DNA of 7,557 nt from Candidatus Krumholzibacteriia bacterium (GCA_029935695.1 JAOZJV010000161.1:1-7557), one strand, 5' to 3'; positions 1 through 7,465 are shown, numbered from the stretch's first letter. Made by a program: numbers and translations. The notes: generated by a model not told the origin, from the letters alone.

Positions 1-1145
1 CCGGCTTCCGAAATTTGCAGGAAGATAGTTTTGAGTTTTCGCCCCGGGTCAATCTTGTCCTGGGGCGAAATGGTATGGGGAAAACCAATTTATTCGAAGC
101 ACTGAATTTCTTTGCTCTGGGAAGATCTCACCAAGGCAGCAAATCCGATGAAATGATCGCTTTCGGAAGTGAAACCCTGCATGTGCGCCTGGAAGTGGAA
201 GAAGACTCAGGACACACGATTCGTTGTGAATATGGACTGGACCGGGGTGGGGGACGCCGGTTTCGGGTAGACGGAGAGCCTGTCTCGCGACGTGCCGATT
301 TGGTGGGATTACTGGCCACTGTGTTTTTCAATCCGGACAGTATTGTCCTGGTCAGAGGGGGGCCCCAGAACCGGCGACAGTTTGTGGACCAGGGCCAAGC
401 GGAAACAGATCCCATTTATCTGGCCAGCCTGAGTGCTTTCACCAGGGCCCTCAAACAAAAAAGTGGCCTGCTGAGGGATATGAAAAAAGGCTTTGTTAAT
501 CACCAAAAAGGGCGTGAAGAACTGCAGGCCTGGAACAAAGAACTGGCCAACCATGCAGCGGTTATTTGTTTAGGAAGAATGGATTACGCCCAACATCTTT
601 CTCCTTTTGCCCAGAAATGTCACCGGCAGTTAACAGAAAATGGCTCCCTGTTTGAGTTTGTGTACCAACCCAACTTGAAAACAGCCCAAAACCTACTTCC
701 GGGCGATCCTGAAAAACAATTAAAAAAAAGCGAAATAGAAGCGGAAATTTTATCCGAATTTGACTATATTGCAGGAGATGAAACTCAACGAGGAAGGCCC
801 CTGGCCGGCCCTCAGTTGGATGATTTTGAAGTTAGGTCCGCCGGTCTCGATTTGCGCATCTATGGTTCACAGGGCGAAACACGCACCGCAGCGGTGTCGT
901 TAATTCTTGCTCGCGGGGACGTTCTGTTCAAAAGGCGAAAAATCAGGCCTGTTCTTTTCTTTGACGATATCTTCAGCGAACTGGATCGAGAGCGCTCGAG
1001 ACGGCTCCAGGAAATGGCCTCCCGGTTGCATCAGGTTTTCATTGCAACCGCCCGCAGGGACGATGTCGAAGGATGGAATCCGGATCAACTGAAAGCCTGG
1101 CAAGTATCAGATGGGTGTTTCAAGAACATCACCCTCATGCCCTAA
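1..1145 (+). CDS. recF: RecF, DNA recombination/repair ATPase (5' end cut by window edge)
   Basis: RecF binds single-strand/double-strand junctions at gapped replication forks and, with RecO and RecR, helps load RecA in the cytoplasm. The reading frame is open to the left edge: codons from base 3 read G-F-R-N before the TTG at 15, matching the conserved FRN that follows the first strand in RecF. The true start is therefore upstream, with roughly nine residues missing by comparison with E. coli RecF; 380 complete codons are visible. Counting from base 3, the Walker A motif GRNGMGKT is at residues 21–28, the ABC signature SQGETRT at about 289–295, and Walker B PVLFFDD with the D-loop SELD at about 316–328. 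The gene ends in TAA at 1143–1145, 28 bp before the dciA-like gene, suggesting one operon. Identification is secure from the motifs and from linkage to gyrB and gyrA. Confidence 0.96.
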   Translation, partial: GFRNLQEDSFEFSPRVNLVLGRNGMGKTNLFEALNFFALGRSHQGSKSDEMIAFGSETLHVRLEVEEDSGHTIRCEYGLDRGGGRRFRVDGEPVSRRADLVGLLATVFFNPDSIVLVRGGPQNRRQFVDQGQAETDPIYLASLSAFTRALKQKSGLLRDMKKGFVNHQKGREELQAWNKELANHAAVICLGRMDYAQHLSPFAQKCHRQLTENGSLFEFVYQPNLKTAQNLLPGDPEKQLKKSEIEAEILSEFDYIAGDETQRGRPLAGPQLDDFEVRSAGLDLRIYGSQGETRTAAVSLILARGDVLFKRRKIRPVLFFDDIFSELDRERSRRLQEMASRLHQVFIATARRDDVEGWNPDQLKAWQVSDGCFKNITLMP

Positions 1146-1173
1146 TCAAACACACACAGGAGAATCTTCAAAG

Positions 1174-1515
1174 GTGACTCGTCGAGGAGACAAGACCGGC
1201 CCTCAACCGGTTTCAGGTATCCTGAAAACAGTCCTGCGCCAATGCGGCCTGGATCAGCGCCTACAGCAACGCGAGCCCCTTGATGCCTGGAAAGAAGTTG
1301 TGGGCGCAGAAATAGCCCAACATTCCAAGGCTGTAGATATCAAAGAAGGCGTCCTTATTCTGGAGGCCGATCATGGAGCATGGCGGCAGGAATTAACCCT
1401 GCTTCTGCCTATGGTCATCAATAAATTCAACGCCCTTTATGGGGAAGGTACTGTCACGGATATCCAATGGCGGAACCAACCTGGCCAGGGCAGGAAGCGT
1501 TACAGTAGAAAATGA
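1174..1515 (+). CDS. dciA: DUF721 / DciA-like protein, probable replicative helicase loader
   Basis: A 113-residue basic protein of the DUF721 family. Members studied in other bacteria (DciA) interact with the replicative helicase DnaB and support its loading in species lacking DnaC or DnaI; that role is inferred here from family and position. Family marks are DAWKEVVG at about 37–44, a block around EIAQHSKAVDIKEGVLILEA at about 46–65, the tryptophan of the GAWRQEL segment at 70, and the asparagine-containing helix NKFNALYG at about 83–90. The C-terminus is rich in Arg and Lys. The chosen start is GTG at 1174, with AGGAGA at 1158–1163 ten bases upstream. An in-frame ATG at 1111 would overlap recF by 35 bp and add residues unlike the family. 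The TGA stop overlaps the gyrB ATG by four bases, indicating translational coupling. The symbol is by family analogy. Confidence 0.85.
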   Translation: MTRRGDKTGPQPVSGILKTVLRQCGLDQRLQQREPLDAWKEVVGAEIAQHSKAVDIKEGVLILEADHGAWRQELTLLLPMVINKFNALYGEGTVTDIQWRNQPGQGRKRYSRK

Positions 1516-3470
1516 GCGATCAGGTTATTCCAGAAAACTCCGGAACACCCAAAAAGAAATCGGAATACAACGCCCAGGGAATTCAGGTTCTCAAGGGCCT
1601 GGAGGCAGTTCGCAAGCGCCCGGCCATGTACATTGGTGATACAGCCCTGCGGGGACTTCATCACCTTGTATACGAAGTGGTGGACAACTCTATTGATGAG
1701 GCCATGGCAGGCTTTTGCGACGACATCCAGGTGACTATTGGTGAAGGCGATATCATCACCGTGGTGGATAACGGTCGCGGTATTCCTGTGGACATGCACA
1801 AAACCGAAGGCAAGCCGGCTTTGGAAGTTGTTTTGACCAGTCTGCATGCAGGCGGAAAATTCGATTCCGACAGCTATAAAGTCTCCGGTGGTTTGCATGG
1901 CGTTGGTGTCAGTTGTGTGAATGCTCTTTCGGAATGGTTACGCGCAGAAGTTCGTCGTGAGGGAAAAATCTACGAAATGAATTTTGAACGCGGAGATCGT
2001 ATTGGCGAGATGAAGGAAATCGGGACTTACCCCAAAGGGGAAAACGGAACCACCATTGCCTTCAAGCCTGACCACCAAATTTTCCCGGAACGTGTTTTTT
2101 CGTTCGACACCCTGCGTGCGCGTTTGCGTGAACTGGCCTTTTTGAACCGTGGTGTTTCCATCACGATCAAAGACGAGCGCAAAGAAATTGAACGCGAAGA
2201 GATGTTCCACTATGAAGGTGGCATTGTTGAATATGTGCGCTGGTTGAACGAAGGCCGCACTCTGGTTTGTGCCGAGCCAATTTATATCAACGGTGAAAAA
2301 GATGGCATCCAGGTTGAGATCGCCATGGATTACAACGACACCTACAGCGAAGCGCTTTTCACTTTTGCCAACAACATCAACACCACCGAAGGCGGAACAC
2401 ACCTTTCGGGTTTCCGGGCCGGGCTCACCCGAACGCTTAATGTTTTTGCAACCGGCAGCGGTCTCTTGAAAAAAGACATGAAGGGTTTAACGGGTGATGA
2501 CGTGCGGGAAGGCCTTTGCGCCATCGTTGCCGTGAAAATTCCCGAACCCCAATTTGAAGGACAAACCAAAACCAAACTGGGCAACACCGAGGTCAAGGGA
2601 CAGGTGGAGTCTTTGGTCAATACCCACCTTGCTGAGTATCTGCAAGAGCATCCCAAAGAAGCCAAGGGCATCATCAACAAATGCATCCAGGCCGCCCTGG
2701 GCAGAGAAGCAGCTCGCAAGGCTCGTGATTTAACCCGGCGCAAAAGTGCCCTGGATTCAGCTGCTTTACCGGGAAAATTGTCCGATTGCAGCAGCAGAAT
2801 ACCCGAAGAATGCGAAATTTACCTGGTTGAGGGCGACAGTGCCGGAGGCAGCGCCAAACAAGGTCGCGACAGACGATATCAGGCTATTTTGCCTTTGAAG
2901 GGTAAAATCCTGAATGTGGAAAAAGCCCGCCTGGACAAGATGCTCAACAACGATGAAGTACGAACCATCATCACGGCCCTTGGCACGGGCATTGGCGCGG
3001 GTATTTTCGACATCACCAAACTTCGTTATCATAAAGTCATTATCATGACAGATGCCGATGTTGATGGCGCTCATATTTTGACGCTGATTTTGACACTGTT
3101 TTTCCGCCACTTCCGCGAGATTATTGAAAACGGCTACATGTACATTGCCGAGCCACCTTTGTACCGGGTCAAAAAAGGTAAAAAAGAAATCTACGCATTC
3201 AATGAGGAAGACAAGGACCGCCTGGCCGAAGAGATGGGGCCAAGGGGTGTATACGTGCAGCGCTATAAAGGTCTTGGTGAAATGAATCCTGACCAGCTGT
3301 GGGAAACAACCATGGACCCGGACAGCAGAACCATGACTCGTGTGACCATCGAAGAAGCAGCTGACGCCGATCACATTTTCACCATCCTGATGGGCGACGA
3401 TGTGGAACCGCGCCGCCGTTTCATCGAAGAAAATGCAACCCAAATCAAACTCGAGGATCTGGATATTTAG
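1512..3470 (+). CDS. gyrB: DNA gyrase subunit B
   Basis: GyrB is the ATPase subunit of DNA gyrase (A2B2), which introduces negative supercoils in the cytoplasm. The 652-residue product starts at an ATG overlapping the upstream stop, with AGGAAG at 1492–1497 as a rather distant ribosome site. The GHKL ATPase domain shows catalytic Glu55 and Mg-binding Asn59 in YEVVDNSIDEA, DNGRGIP at 86–92 and GGLHGVGVS at 126–134. The transducer domain carries the ATP-contacting lysine in QTKTKLGN at 351–358. The TOPRIM domain carries EGDSAGGSA from Glu440 and DADVDG at 514–519, supplying the metal-binding acidic residues. The C-terminal block with QRYKGLGEMN and RRRFIEENA is intact. The length matches the compact GyrB form lacking the E. 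coli insert. ParE is the main alternative, but direct linkage to recF and gyrA supports GyrB. Confidence 0.98.
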   Translation: MSDQVIPENSGTPKKKSEYNAQGIQVLKGLEAVRKRPAMYIGDTALRGLHHLVYEVVDNSIDEAMAGFCDDIQVTIGEGDIITVVDNGRGIPVDMHKTEGKPALEVVLTSLHAGGKFDSDSYKVSGGLHGVGVSCVNALSEWLRAEVRREGKIYEMNFERGDRIGEMKEIGTYPKGENGTTIAFKPDHQIFPERVFSFDTLRARLRELAFLNRGVSITIKDERKEIEREEMFHYEGGIVEYVRWLNEGRTLVCAEPIYINGEKDGIQVEIAMDYNDTYSEALFTFANNINTTEGGTHLSGFRAGLTRTLNVFATGSGLLKKDMKGLTGDDVREGLCAIVAVKIPEPQFEGQTKTKLGNTEVKGQVESLVNTHLAEYLQEHPKEAKGIINKCIQAALGREAARKARDLTRRKSALDSAALPGKLSDCSSRIPEECEIYLVEGDSAGGSAKQGRDRRYQAILPLKGKILNVEKARLDKMLNNDEVRTIITALGTGIGAGIFDITKLRYHKVIIMTDADVDGAHILTLILTLFFRHFREIIENGYMYIAEPPLYRVKKGKKEIYAFNEEDKDRLAEEMGPRGVYVQRYKGLGEMNPDQLWETTMDPDSRTMTRVTIEEAADADHIFTILMGDDVEPRRRFIEENATQIKLEDLDI

Positions 3471-3507
3471 TAATATTACTAAATGCCGGGCCTTAAAAGT
3501 AATATTT
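3466..3507. repeat. 18-bp perfect palindrome plus a repeated half in the gyrB–gyrA gap
   Basis: TTTAGTAATATTACTAAA at 3466–3483 is identical to its reverse complement and spans the gyrB stop codon. Its core AGTAATATT (3469–3477) recurs at 3498–3506, 29 bp further on. The second copy can also pair with AATATTACT at 3472–3480 to form a 9-bp hairpin with a 17-base loop containing GCCGGGC. No T-tract follows, so it does not look like a terminator. It may be a protein-binding site or an mRNA structure ahead of gyrA; function is inferred only. Confidence 0.6.
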
Positions 3508-3523
3508 AACGAAGAGGGCAAGG

Positions 3524-6175
3524 ATGTCTGACGACAAGTTCAATGATGACGAACTGAACAACCCGGGAAATGACGAAAACATTCCCGAGGGTGGAGCGGT
3601 TCCAAATCAGCCAGGCGAAACAATAATAGTCACAAACATCTCGGACAAGATGCGCACGTCATATATGGAGTACTCCATGAGCGTGATCATCAGTCGTGCT
3701 CTGCCGGATGTGCGCGATGGTCTGAAGCCGGTGCACCGCCGGGTGCTGACGGCCATGAACGATCTGAATCTGCAGCCTGGTCGGCCGTACCGTAAGTCGG
3801 CCAAGATCACTGGTGATACCACCGGTAACTATCATCCCCATGGTACCACAGCTGTGTACGACACCCTGGTGCGCATGGCCCAGGATTTCAGCTTGCGGTA
3901 TCCGCTGGTTGACGGGCAAGGGAACTTTGGCTCCGTTGATGGCGACAACGCTGCAGCCGAACGTTATACCGAAGCGCGCCTGACCAAGTTTGCCACCAAC
4001 ACCATGGTGGACCTGGACAAAGAGACGGTGGACTACATTCCCAACTACGACGGCTCTCGCATGATGCCGTCGGTGATGCCTTCAAAGGTGCCTAATCTGT
4101 TAGTGAACGGTGCTGATGGTATTGCCGTGGGTATGGCCACAAAGATTCCGCCCCACAACATGGGGGAGGTGTGCGACGGCTTGGTCGCCCTGCTGGATAA
4201 CCCAGACATGGAACCGGTGGACATGCTGGAATACATCAGTGGTCCTGATTTTCCCACCGGAGGAATTATTCACGGTAAACGCGGCATTTTCAACTATGTG
4301 ACCACCGGCCGGGGCAGAGTGGTGGTTCGGGCCCGAACGGAAACCCAACTGCTGGACAACGGCAAGAGCCAGATCATTGTCAACGAATTGCCGTACCAGG
4401 TGAACAAGGCATCGCTCATTGAAAAGATCGCCAACCTGGTGCGCAGTGGGGCCCTCGAAGGTATCACCGACCTGCGGGACGAAAGCGATCGCGACGGCAT
4501 GCGCATCGTCATCGTGCTGAAAAAGGAAGCTTTCCCCCAGGTGGTGCTGAACAAGCTCTACACCCAAACCATGATGCAGAATACTTTTGGCGTGATCAAC
4601 CTGGCCCTGGTGAACAACCGGCCCAAGGTGATGACTTTGAAAGAGGGCATGGATGAGTTCCTGAAGTTCCGCGAAGAAGTGATCATTCGCCGCATCCAGT
4701 ATGAGTTGCGCAAAGCCGAAGAGCGGGCCCATCTGCTTGAAGGTTACCGCATCGCTTTGGATAACATTGATGAGATTGTCGAGATCATCAAAAAGAGCGA
4801 TTCGCCAGACACGGCTCAGGTCGCCTTGATTTCCCGCTTTGGTTTGAGCGAAATTCAATCCAAAGCCATTCTGGAAATGCGCCTGGCGCGCCTGACTGGC
4901 CTTGAACGACAGAAAATTGAAGACGAATACGCTGCCTTGATCCAGCGAATCAGCGAACTGAAAGCCATTCTCGACAGCCGCGATCTGGTGTTGAACATTG
5001 TGCGCGAGGAGATTGAAGAAGTTCGTAACGCCTACGCCGATCCCCGTCGCACTTCCATCGTGGAGGACGAGGGCGAAATCGACATTGAAGATCTCATTGC
5101 CGACGAGCCCATGGTTGTGACCATCAGCAACCAGGGTTATGCCAAGCGCATCGCCCTGGATACGTACCGTCAGCAGGGCCGCGGCGGCAAAGGCATCACC
5201 GCCATGGGCACCAAGGACGAGGATTTTGTTGATAACCTGTTCATCGCTTCGACTCACCAATACCTGTTGGTGCTGACGGAAAAAGGACAGCTCTATTGGC
5301 TCAAGGTGTACCGCATACCAAAGGGCGGACGCACCGCCAAGGGCACGCCCATTGTAAACCTGATCCAAATTCAGCCCGGCGACAAAATCCATGCGATTTT
5401 ACCCATCAGGGAATTCAGCGACGGCCGCTTCCTGGCCCTGGCGACCAACCTGGGTATCATCAAACGGACCCCGTTGAAGGCCTTCAGTAACGTGCGCAAG
5501 GCCGGTATCCGCGCCATCAACCTGCTTGAGGGCGAATACCTGATCGCCGCCCGGGAAACCGATGGCAACAGTGACATCATCATGGCCAGCAGCAGCGGCC
5601 TTTCGATTCGGTTCCACGAAACAGACTGCCGCAGCATGGGACGCACGGCTCGCGGTGTGCGCGGCCTGGCGTTGAACGAAGGACAGAAAGTGATTGGAAT
5701 GGTCACGGTCCACCGTGACGAAGAAGGCAACTTCCCTGAGGATGTGGCCCTGCTCGCCATCACTGAAAATGGCTACGGAAAACGCACCCCACTGGGTGAC
5801 TACCGAACCCAGCGACGCGGCGGCAAGGGCTTGATCACCATCAAGTGCAGCGACCGCAACGGCTCTCTGTTGGGTATCCGCGATGTGTTCCCCGGTGAAG
5901 AGTTGATGGTTATCACCCGCAACGGAATCATGATTAGGATTTCGCTGGATTCGGTGAGCCTGCAGAGCAGAAACACCCAGGGTGTGCGGATTATCAATCT
6001 GAAGAACAACGATCTTGTTGGCTCGACGGCGAAGATCGGCGTGGAGGCGCTGGAGGACGCTGAAGAGGTGTTGGCCGAAAGCGACGGCACAGTGGAGGAG
6101 GAGATCACCAGTGGCGATGAGCCGGTGGAGGAAACCTCGACAGAGCCAGAGGATGATGGAGACAATGTAGAGTAA
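3524..6175 (+). CDS. gyrA: DNA gyrase subunit A
   Basis: GyrA is the DNA cleavage and rejoining subunit of gyrase and wraps DNA for supercoiling. The 883-residue product starts at ATG with AGAGGG at 3513–3518. Residues 1 to about 33 form an acidic extension, so numbering runs 26 ahead of E. coli. The quinolone region includes KPVHRRVL and YHPHGTTAVYD; catalytic Tyr148 follows an arginine in ERYTEARL. The winged-helix, tower and coiled-coil parts lead to the β-pinwheel from about residue 545. A GyrA-box variant QGRGGKG is at 551–557 and a canonical QRRGGKG at 763–769. The last 43 residues contain 20 Asp/Glu and no Lys or Arg, resembling the acidic tails that tune wrapping in some gyrases. The GyrA boxes favour gyrase over ParC. 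The gene follows gyrB by 53 bp and is closed by a terminator 18 bp downstream. Confidence 0.98.
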   Translation: MSDDKFNDDELNNPGNDENIPEGGAVPNQPGETIIVTNISDKMRTSYMEYSMSVIISRALPDVRDGLKPVHRRVLTAMNDLNLQPGRPYRKSAKITGDTTGNYHPHGTTAVYDTLVRMAQDFSLRYPLVDGQGNFGSVDGDNAAAERYTEARLTKFATNTMVDLDKETVDYIPNYDGSRMMPSVMPSKVPNLLVNGADGIAVGMATKIPPHNMGEVCDGLVALLDNPDMEPVDMLEYISGPDFPTGGIIHGKRGIFNYVTTGRGRVVVRARTETQLLDNGKSQIIVNELPYQVNKASLIEKIANLVRSGALEGITDLRDESDRDGMRIVIVLKKEAFPQVVLNKLYTQTMMQNTFGVINLALVNNRPKVMTLKEGMDEFLKFREEVIIRRIQYELRKAEERAHLLEGYRIALDNIDEIVEIIKKSDSPDTAQVALISRFGLSEIQSKAILEMRLARLTGLERQKIEDEYAALIQRISELKAILDSRDLVLNIVREEIEEVRNAYADPRRTSIVEDEGEIDIEDLIADEPMVVTISNQGYAKRIALDTYRQQGRGGKGITAMGTKDEDFVDNLFIASTHQYLLVLTEKGQLYWLKVYRIPKGGRTAKGTPIVNLIQIQPGDKIHAILPIREFSDGRFLALATNLGIIKRTPLKAFSNVRKAGIRAINLLEGEYLIAARETDGNSDIIMASSSGLSIRFHETDCRSMGRTARGVRGLALNEGQKVIGMVTVHRDEEGNFPEDVALLAITENGYGKRTPLGDYRTQRRGGKGLITIKCSDRNGSLLGIRDVFPGEELMVITRNGIMIRISLDSVSLQSRNTQGVRIINLKNNDLVGSTAKIGVEALEDAEEVLAESDGTVEEEITSGDEPVEETSTEPEDDGDNVE

Positions 6176-6193
6176 CAGCGTTTCCTGAAAGTG

Positions 6194-6232
6194 AAAAACC
6201 GCCGGTGCCCTAAAGGGCCGGCGGTTTTTTTT
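6194..6232 (+). terminator. Rho-independent terminator after gyrA
   Basis: AACCGCCGG at 6197–6205 pairs with CCGGCGGTT at 6218–6226. Inside, CCC and GGG pair around a TAAA loop, leaving a two-base TG bulge. Eight T residues (6225–6232) follow, and five A residues precede the left arm, so the stem can extend to 12 bp and may also act on the opposite strand. It separates the gyrase operon from intI, so the integrase probably needs its own promoter or low read-through. Confidence 0.93.
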
Positions 6233-6298
6233 ATGGAGTGCAGCGGAAATTTTGGTTCAGCTTTTGCTTGGTGTGGTGATTAACGAAAGGGGAGGAAT
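6233..6298 (+). promoter_or_regulatory. Leader of intI with strong ribosome binding site
   Basis: These 66 bp lie between the gyrA terminator and the intI start. A purine-rich Shine–Dalgarno run, AAAGGGGAGGA, ends three bases before the ATG at 6299 (6286–6296). A promoter is expected here, but only a weak pair is visible: TTGGTT at 6252–6257 with TGATTA at 6277–6282, spaced too far at 19 bp. I see no LexA-type SOS box of the proteobacterial kind (CTGT-N8-ACAG) and no attI-like core site. Confidence 0.5.
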
Positions 6299-7288
6299 AT
6301 GAAAAAGGAATCGGTTGAAATCAAGGAAAATGAGCCACGGCTAATGGATCGGGTCAAGACAATTATTCGGTTGAAGCACTATAGCCGGAGGACAGAGAAG
6401 GCCTATACAGGGTGGATTTTGCGGTATATTTATTTTCACAACAAGCGCCATCCCGCAAAAATGGGTAAGCCGGAAATAACATCGTTTTTAAGTTACATGG
6501 CAGTGAAAAGAAAAGTCAGTGCATCGACGCAAAACCAAGCCCTGGCCGCCCTGTTGTTCCTATACCGTGATGTCCTGGGTGTAGATTCGATGTGGCTGGA
6601 TTCAGTTATCAGAGCCAAGCCAAGGACAACCCTGCCTGTGGTTTTGTCGAGGGGAGAGGTTCGGCTTCTGCTTTCAAACATGGAGGGGACCACCCTATTA
6701 ATGGCCACGCTTTTATATGGGGCAGGCCTGCGGCTGTTGGAGTGTTGCAAACTAAGGATCAAGGATGTAGATTTTGTTCGAAACCAACTGGTCATTCGTC
6801 GGGGAAAAGGGGGAGTAGACCGGGTTGCAATATTTCCCAACGGGGCAAGAGAAGCGCTGACTTTGCAGGTAAAAAAATCTGAAGAGCTGCATACGGCCGA
6901 CCGTCAGCGTGGTGCCGGATGGGTTTTGTTGGATGATGCCCTGAGGACCAAATACCCCAACGCCGGCAGGGAGATCGGTTGGCAGTGGGTTTTTCCGGGA
7001 ACACGGGTTCACATAGAAAAAGAAACAGGAAATGGTTGGCGACACCATTTGAACGAAAGTGTTTTACAAAGAGCAGTAAAAGAGGGTGCCCGAATGGCAA
7101 AAAGTCACAAAAGGGTGACTTGTCATGTTTTGCGGCACTCCTTTGCGACTCATTTGCTGGAAGACGGGCAAGATATTCGAACCATCCAACAATTGCTTGG
7201 ACACAAGGATGTCCGGACGACGATGAAATACACACATGTTTTGGAAAGAGGACCACTTGGGGTCAAAAGCCCCTTGGATCGATTGTGA
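6299..7288 (+). CDS. intI: Integron integrase (IntI-type tyrosine recombinase)
   Basis: A 329-residue tyrosine recombinase that in integrons inserts and excises gene cassettes by recombining attI with folded single-stranded attC sites. The N-terminal SAM-like core-binding domain covers about 15–105 (HYSRRTEKAY, then ASTQNQALAALLFLYRDVLG). The catalytic domain has Arg145 (GAGLRLLE), Lys170 (RRGKG), His276 and Arg279 (HVLRHSFATHLL), His302 (LLGHKD) and the nucleophile Tyr311 (TMKYTHVL), so all six active-site residues are present. The segment at about 209–235, with ALRTKYPNA and WQWVFPG, matches the extra helix that marks IntI and is absent from XerC/XerD. The ending GVKSPLDRL is also typical. 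GKGGVDR has Val where GKGxKDR is usual, outside the catalytic set. It lies 66 bp after the gyrA terminator in the same direction. Start chosen from the strong ribosome site. Specificity cannot be read from sequence alone. Confidence 0.95.
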   Translation: MKKESVEIKENEPRLMDRVKTIIRLKHYSRRTEKAYTGWILRYIYFHNKRHPAKMGKPEITSFLSYMAVKRKVSASTQNQALAALLFLYRDVLGVDSMWLDSVIRAKPRTTLPVVLSRGEVRLLLSNMEGTTLLMATLLYGAGLRLLECCKLRIKDVDFVRNQLVIRRGKGGVDRVAIFPNGAREALTLQVKKSEELHTADRQRGAGWVLLDDALRTKYPNAGREIGWQWVFPGTRVHIEKETGNGWRHHLNESVLQRAVKEGARMAKSHKRVTCHVLRHSFATHLLEDGQDIRTIQQLLGHKDVRTTMKYTHVLERGPLGVKSPLDRL

Positions 7289-7331
7289 TTTTGGCTGTAA
7301 AGGGGAGATATTACGAAGGAGAAGATAACAA

Positions 7332-7373
7332 ATGAAACATGCTTTGGATTCTTCGGCGGTTTATTCAGGATAG
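7332..7373 (+). CDS. Possible 13-codon minigene between intI and the candidate attI
   Basis: ATG at 7332 opens a frame reading M-K-H-A-L-D-S-S-A-V-Y-S-G and closes with TAG at 7371–7373. A good Shine–Dalgarno, AGGAGAAG at 7317–7324, lies seven bases before it, better than chance AT-rich sequence usually gives. Class 1 integrons carry a similarly tiny ORF (ORF-11) in attI1 that aids translation of the first cassette, but here the next gene starts 173 bp later, so direct coupling is unlikely. It may be a leader peptide or chance. Confidence 0.3.
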   Translation: MKHALDSSAVYSG

Positions 7374-7432
7374 TTTGTAATGTGTAGTTTTGTTAACTTC
7401 TGTTGACGCAACGGGTTTTGGTTTGTAATGTG
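7373..7432 (+). repeat. 12-bp direct repeat GTTTGTAATGTG, two copies 48 bp apart
   Basis: Copies lie at 7373–7384 and 7421–7432 and are identical over 12 bp. Bases 7381–7440 are GT-rich on this strand (18 G, 27 T, 5 C, 10 A) and about 38% GC, lower than the genes before them. Accessory direct repeats bound by IntI occur in attI1, so these could be integrase-binding sites, though no similarity to known repeats is claimed. Confidence 0.5.
7403..7431 (+). promoter_or_regulatory. Candidate outward promoter (cassette promoter Pc)
   Basis: TTGACG at 7403–7408 matches the -35 consensus in five of six positions. Seventeen bases later TAATGT at 7426–7431 is a moderate -10, agreeing at the first two positions and the last. 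It points toward the gene starting at 7547. The -10 lies inside the second copy of the 12-bp repeat, so integrase or another protein binding that repeat could affect transcription. Prediction from sequence only. Confidence 0.4.
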
Positions 7433-7465
7433 AGTTGATGTTGAGTTTTCATGATTAGCGAGGAA

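Noticed and set aside
15..17. TTG at 15 as the recF start codon
   Set aside because: The frame is open to the left edge and the preceding codons read G-F-R-N, part of the conserved RecF N-terminus, so TTG here is an internal leucine.
1111..1173. ATG at 1111 as the start of the dciA-like gene
   Set aside because: It would overlap recF by 35 bp, has no clear ribosome site and adds residues unlike DUF721; GTG at 1174 has AGGAGA ten bases upstream.
2766..3521. 251-codon minus-strand open frame inside gyrB
   Set aside because: Antisense shadow of the conserved TOPRIM and C-terminal parts of gyrB; no family features.
4100..5392. Long 430-codon open frame on the minus strand inside gyrA
   Set aside because: It lies wholly antisense to strongly conserved gyrA sequence, has no recognisable domain, and reflects codon bias in the sense strand.
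6241..6298. SOS (LexA) control site ahead of intI
   Set aside because: Integrase genes are SOS-controlled in some proteobacteria, but no CTGT-N8-ACAG-like dyad is visible; a lineage-specific box could still be missed.
6299..7288. XerC/XerD or phage integrase instead of IntI
   Set aside because: The extra segment with ALRTKYPNA and WQWVFPG before the His-Arg box and the GVKSPLDRL ending are integron-integrase features not found in Xer proteins.
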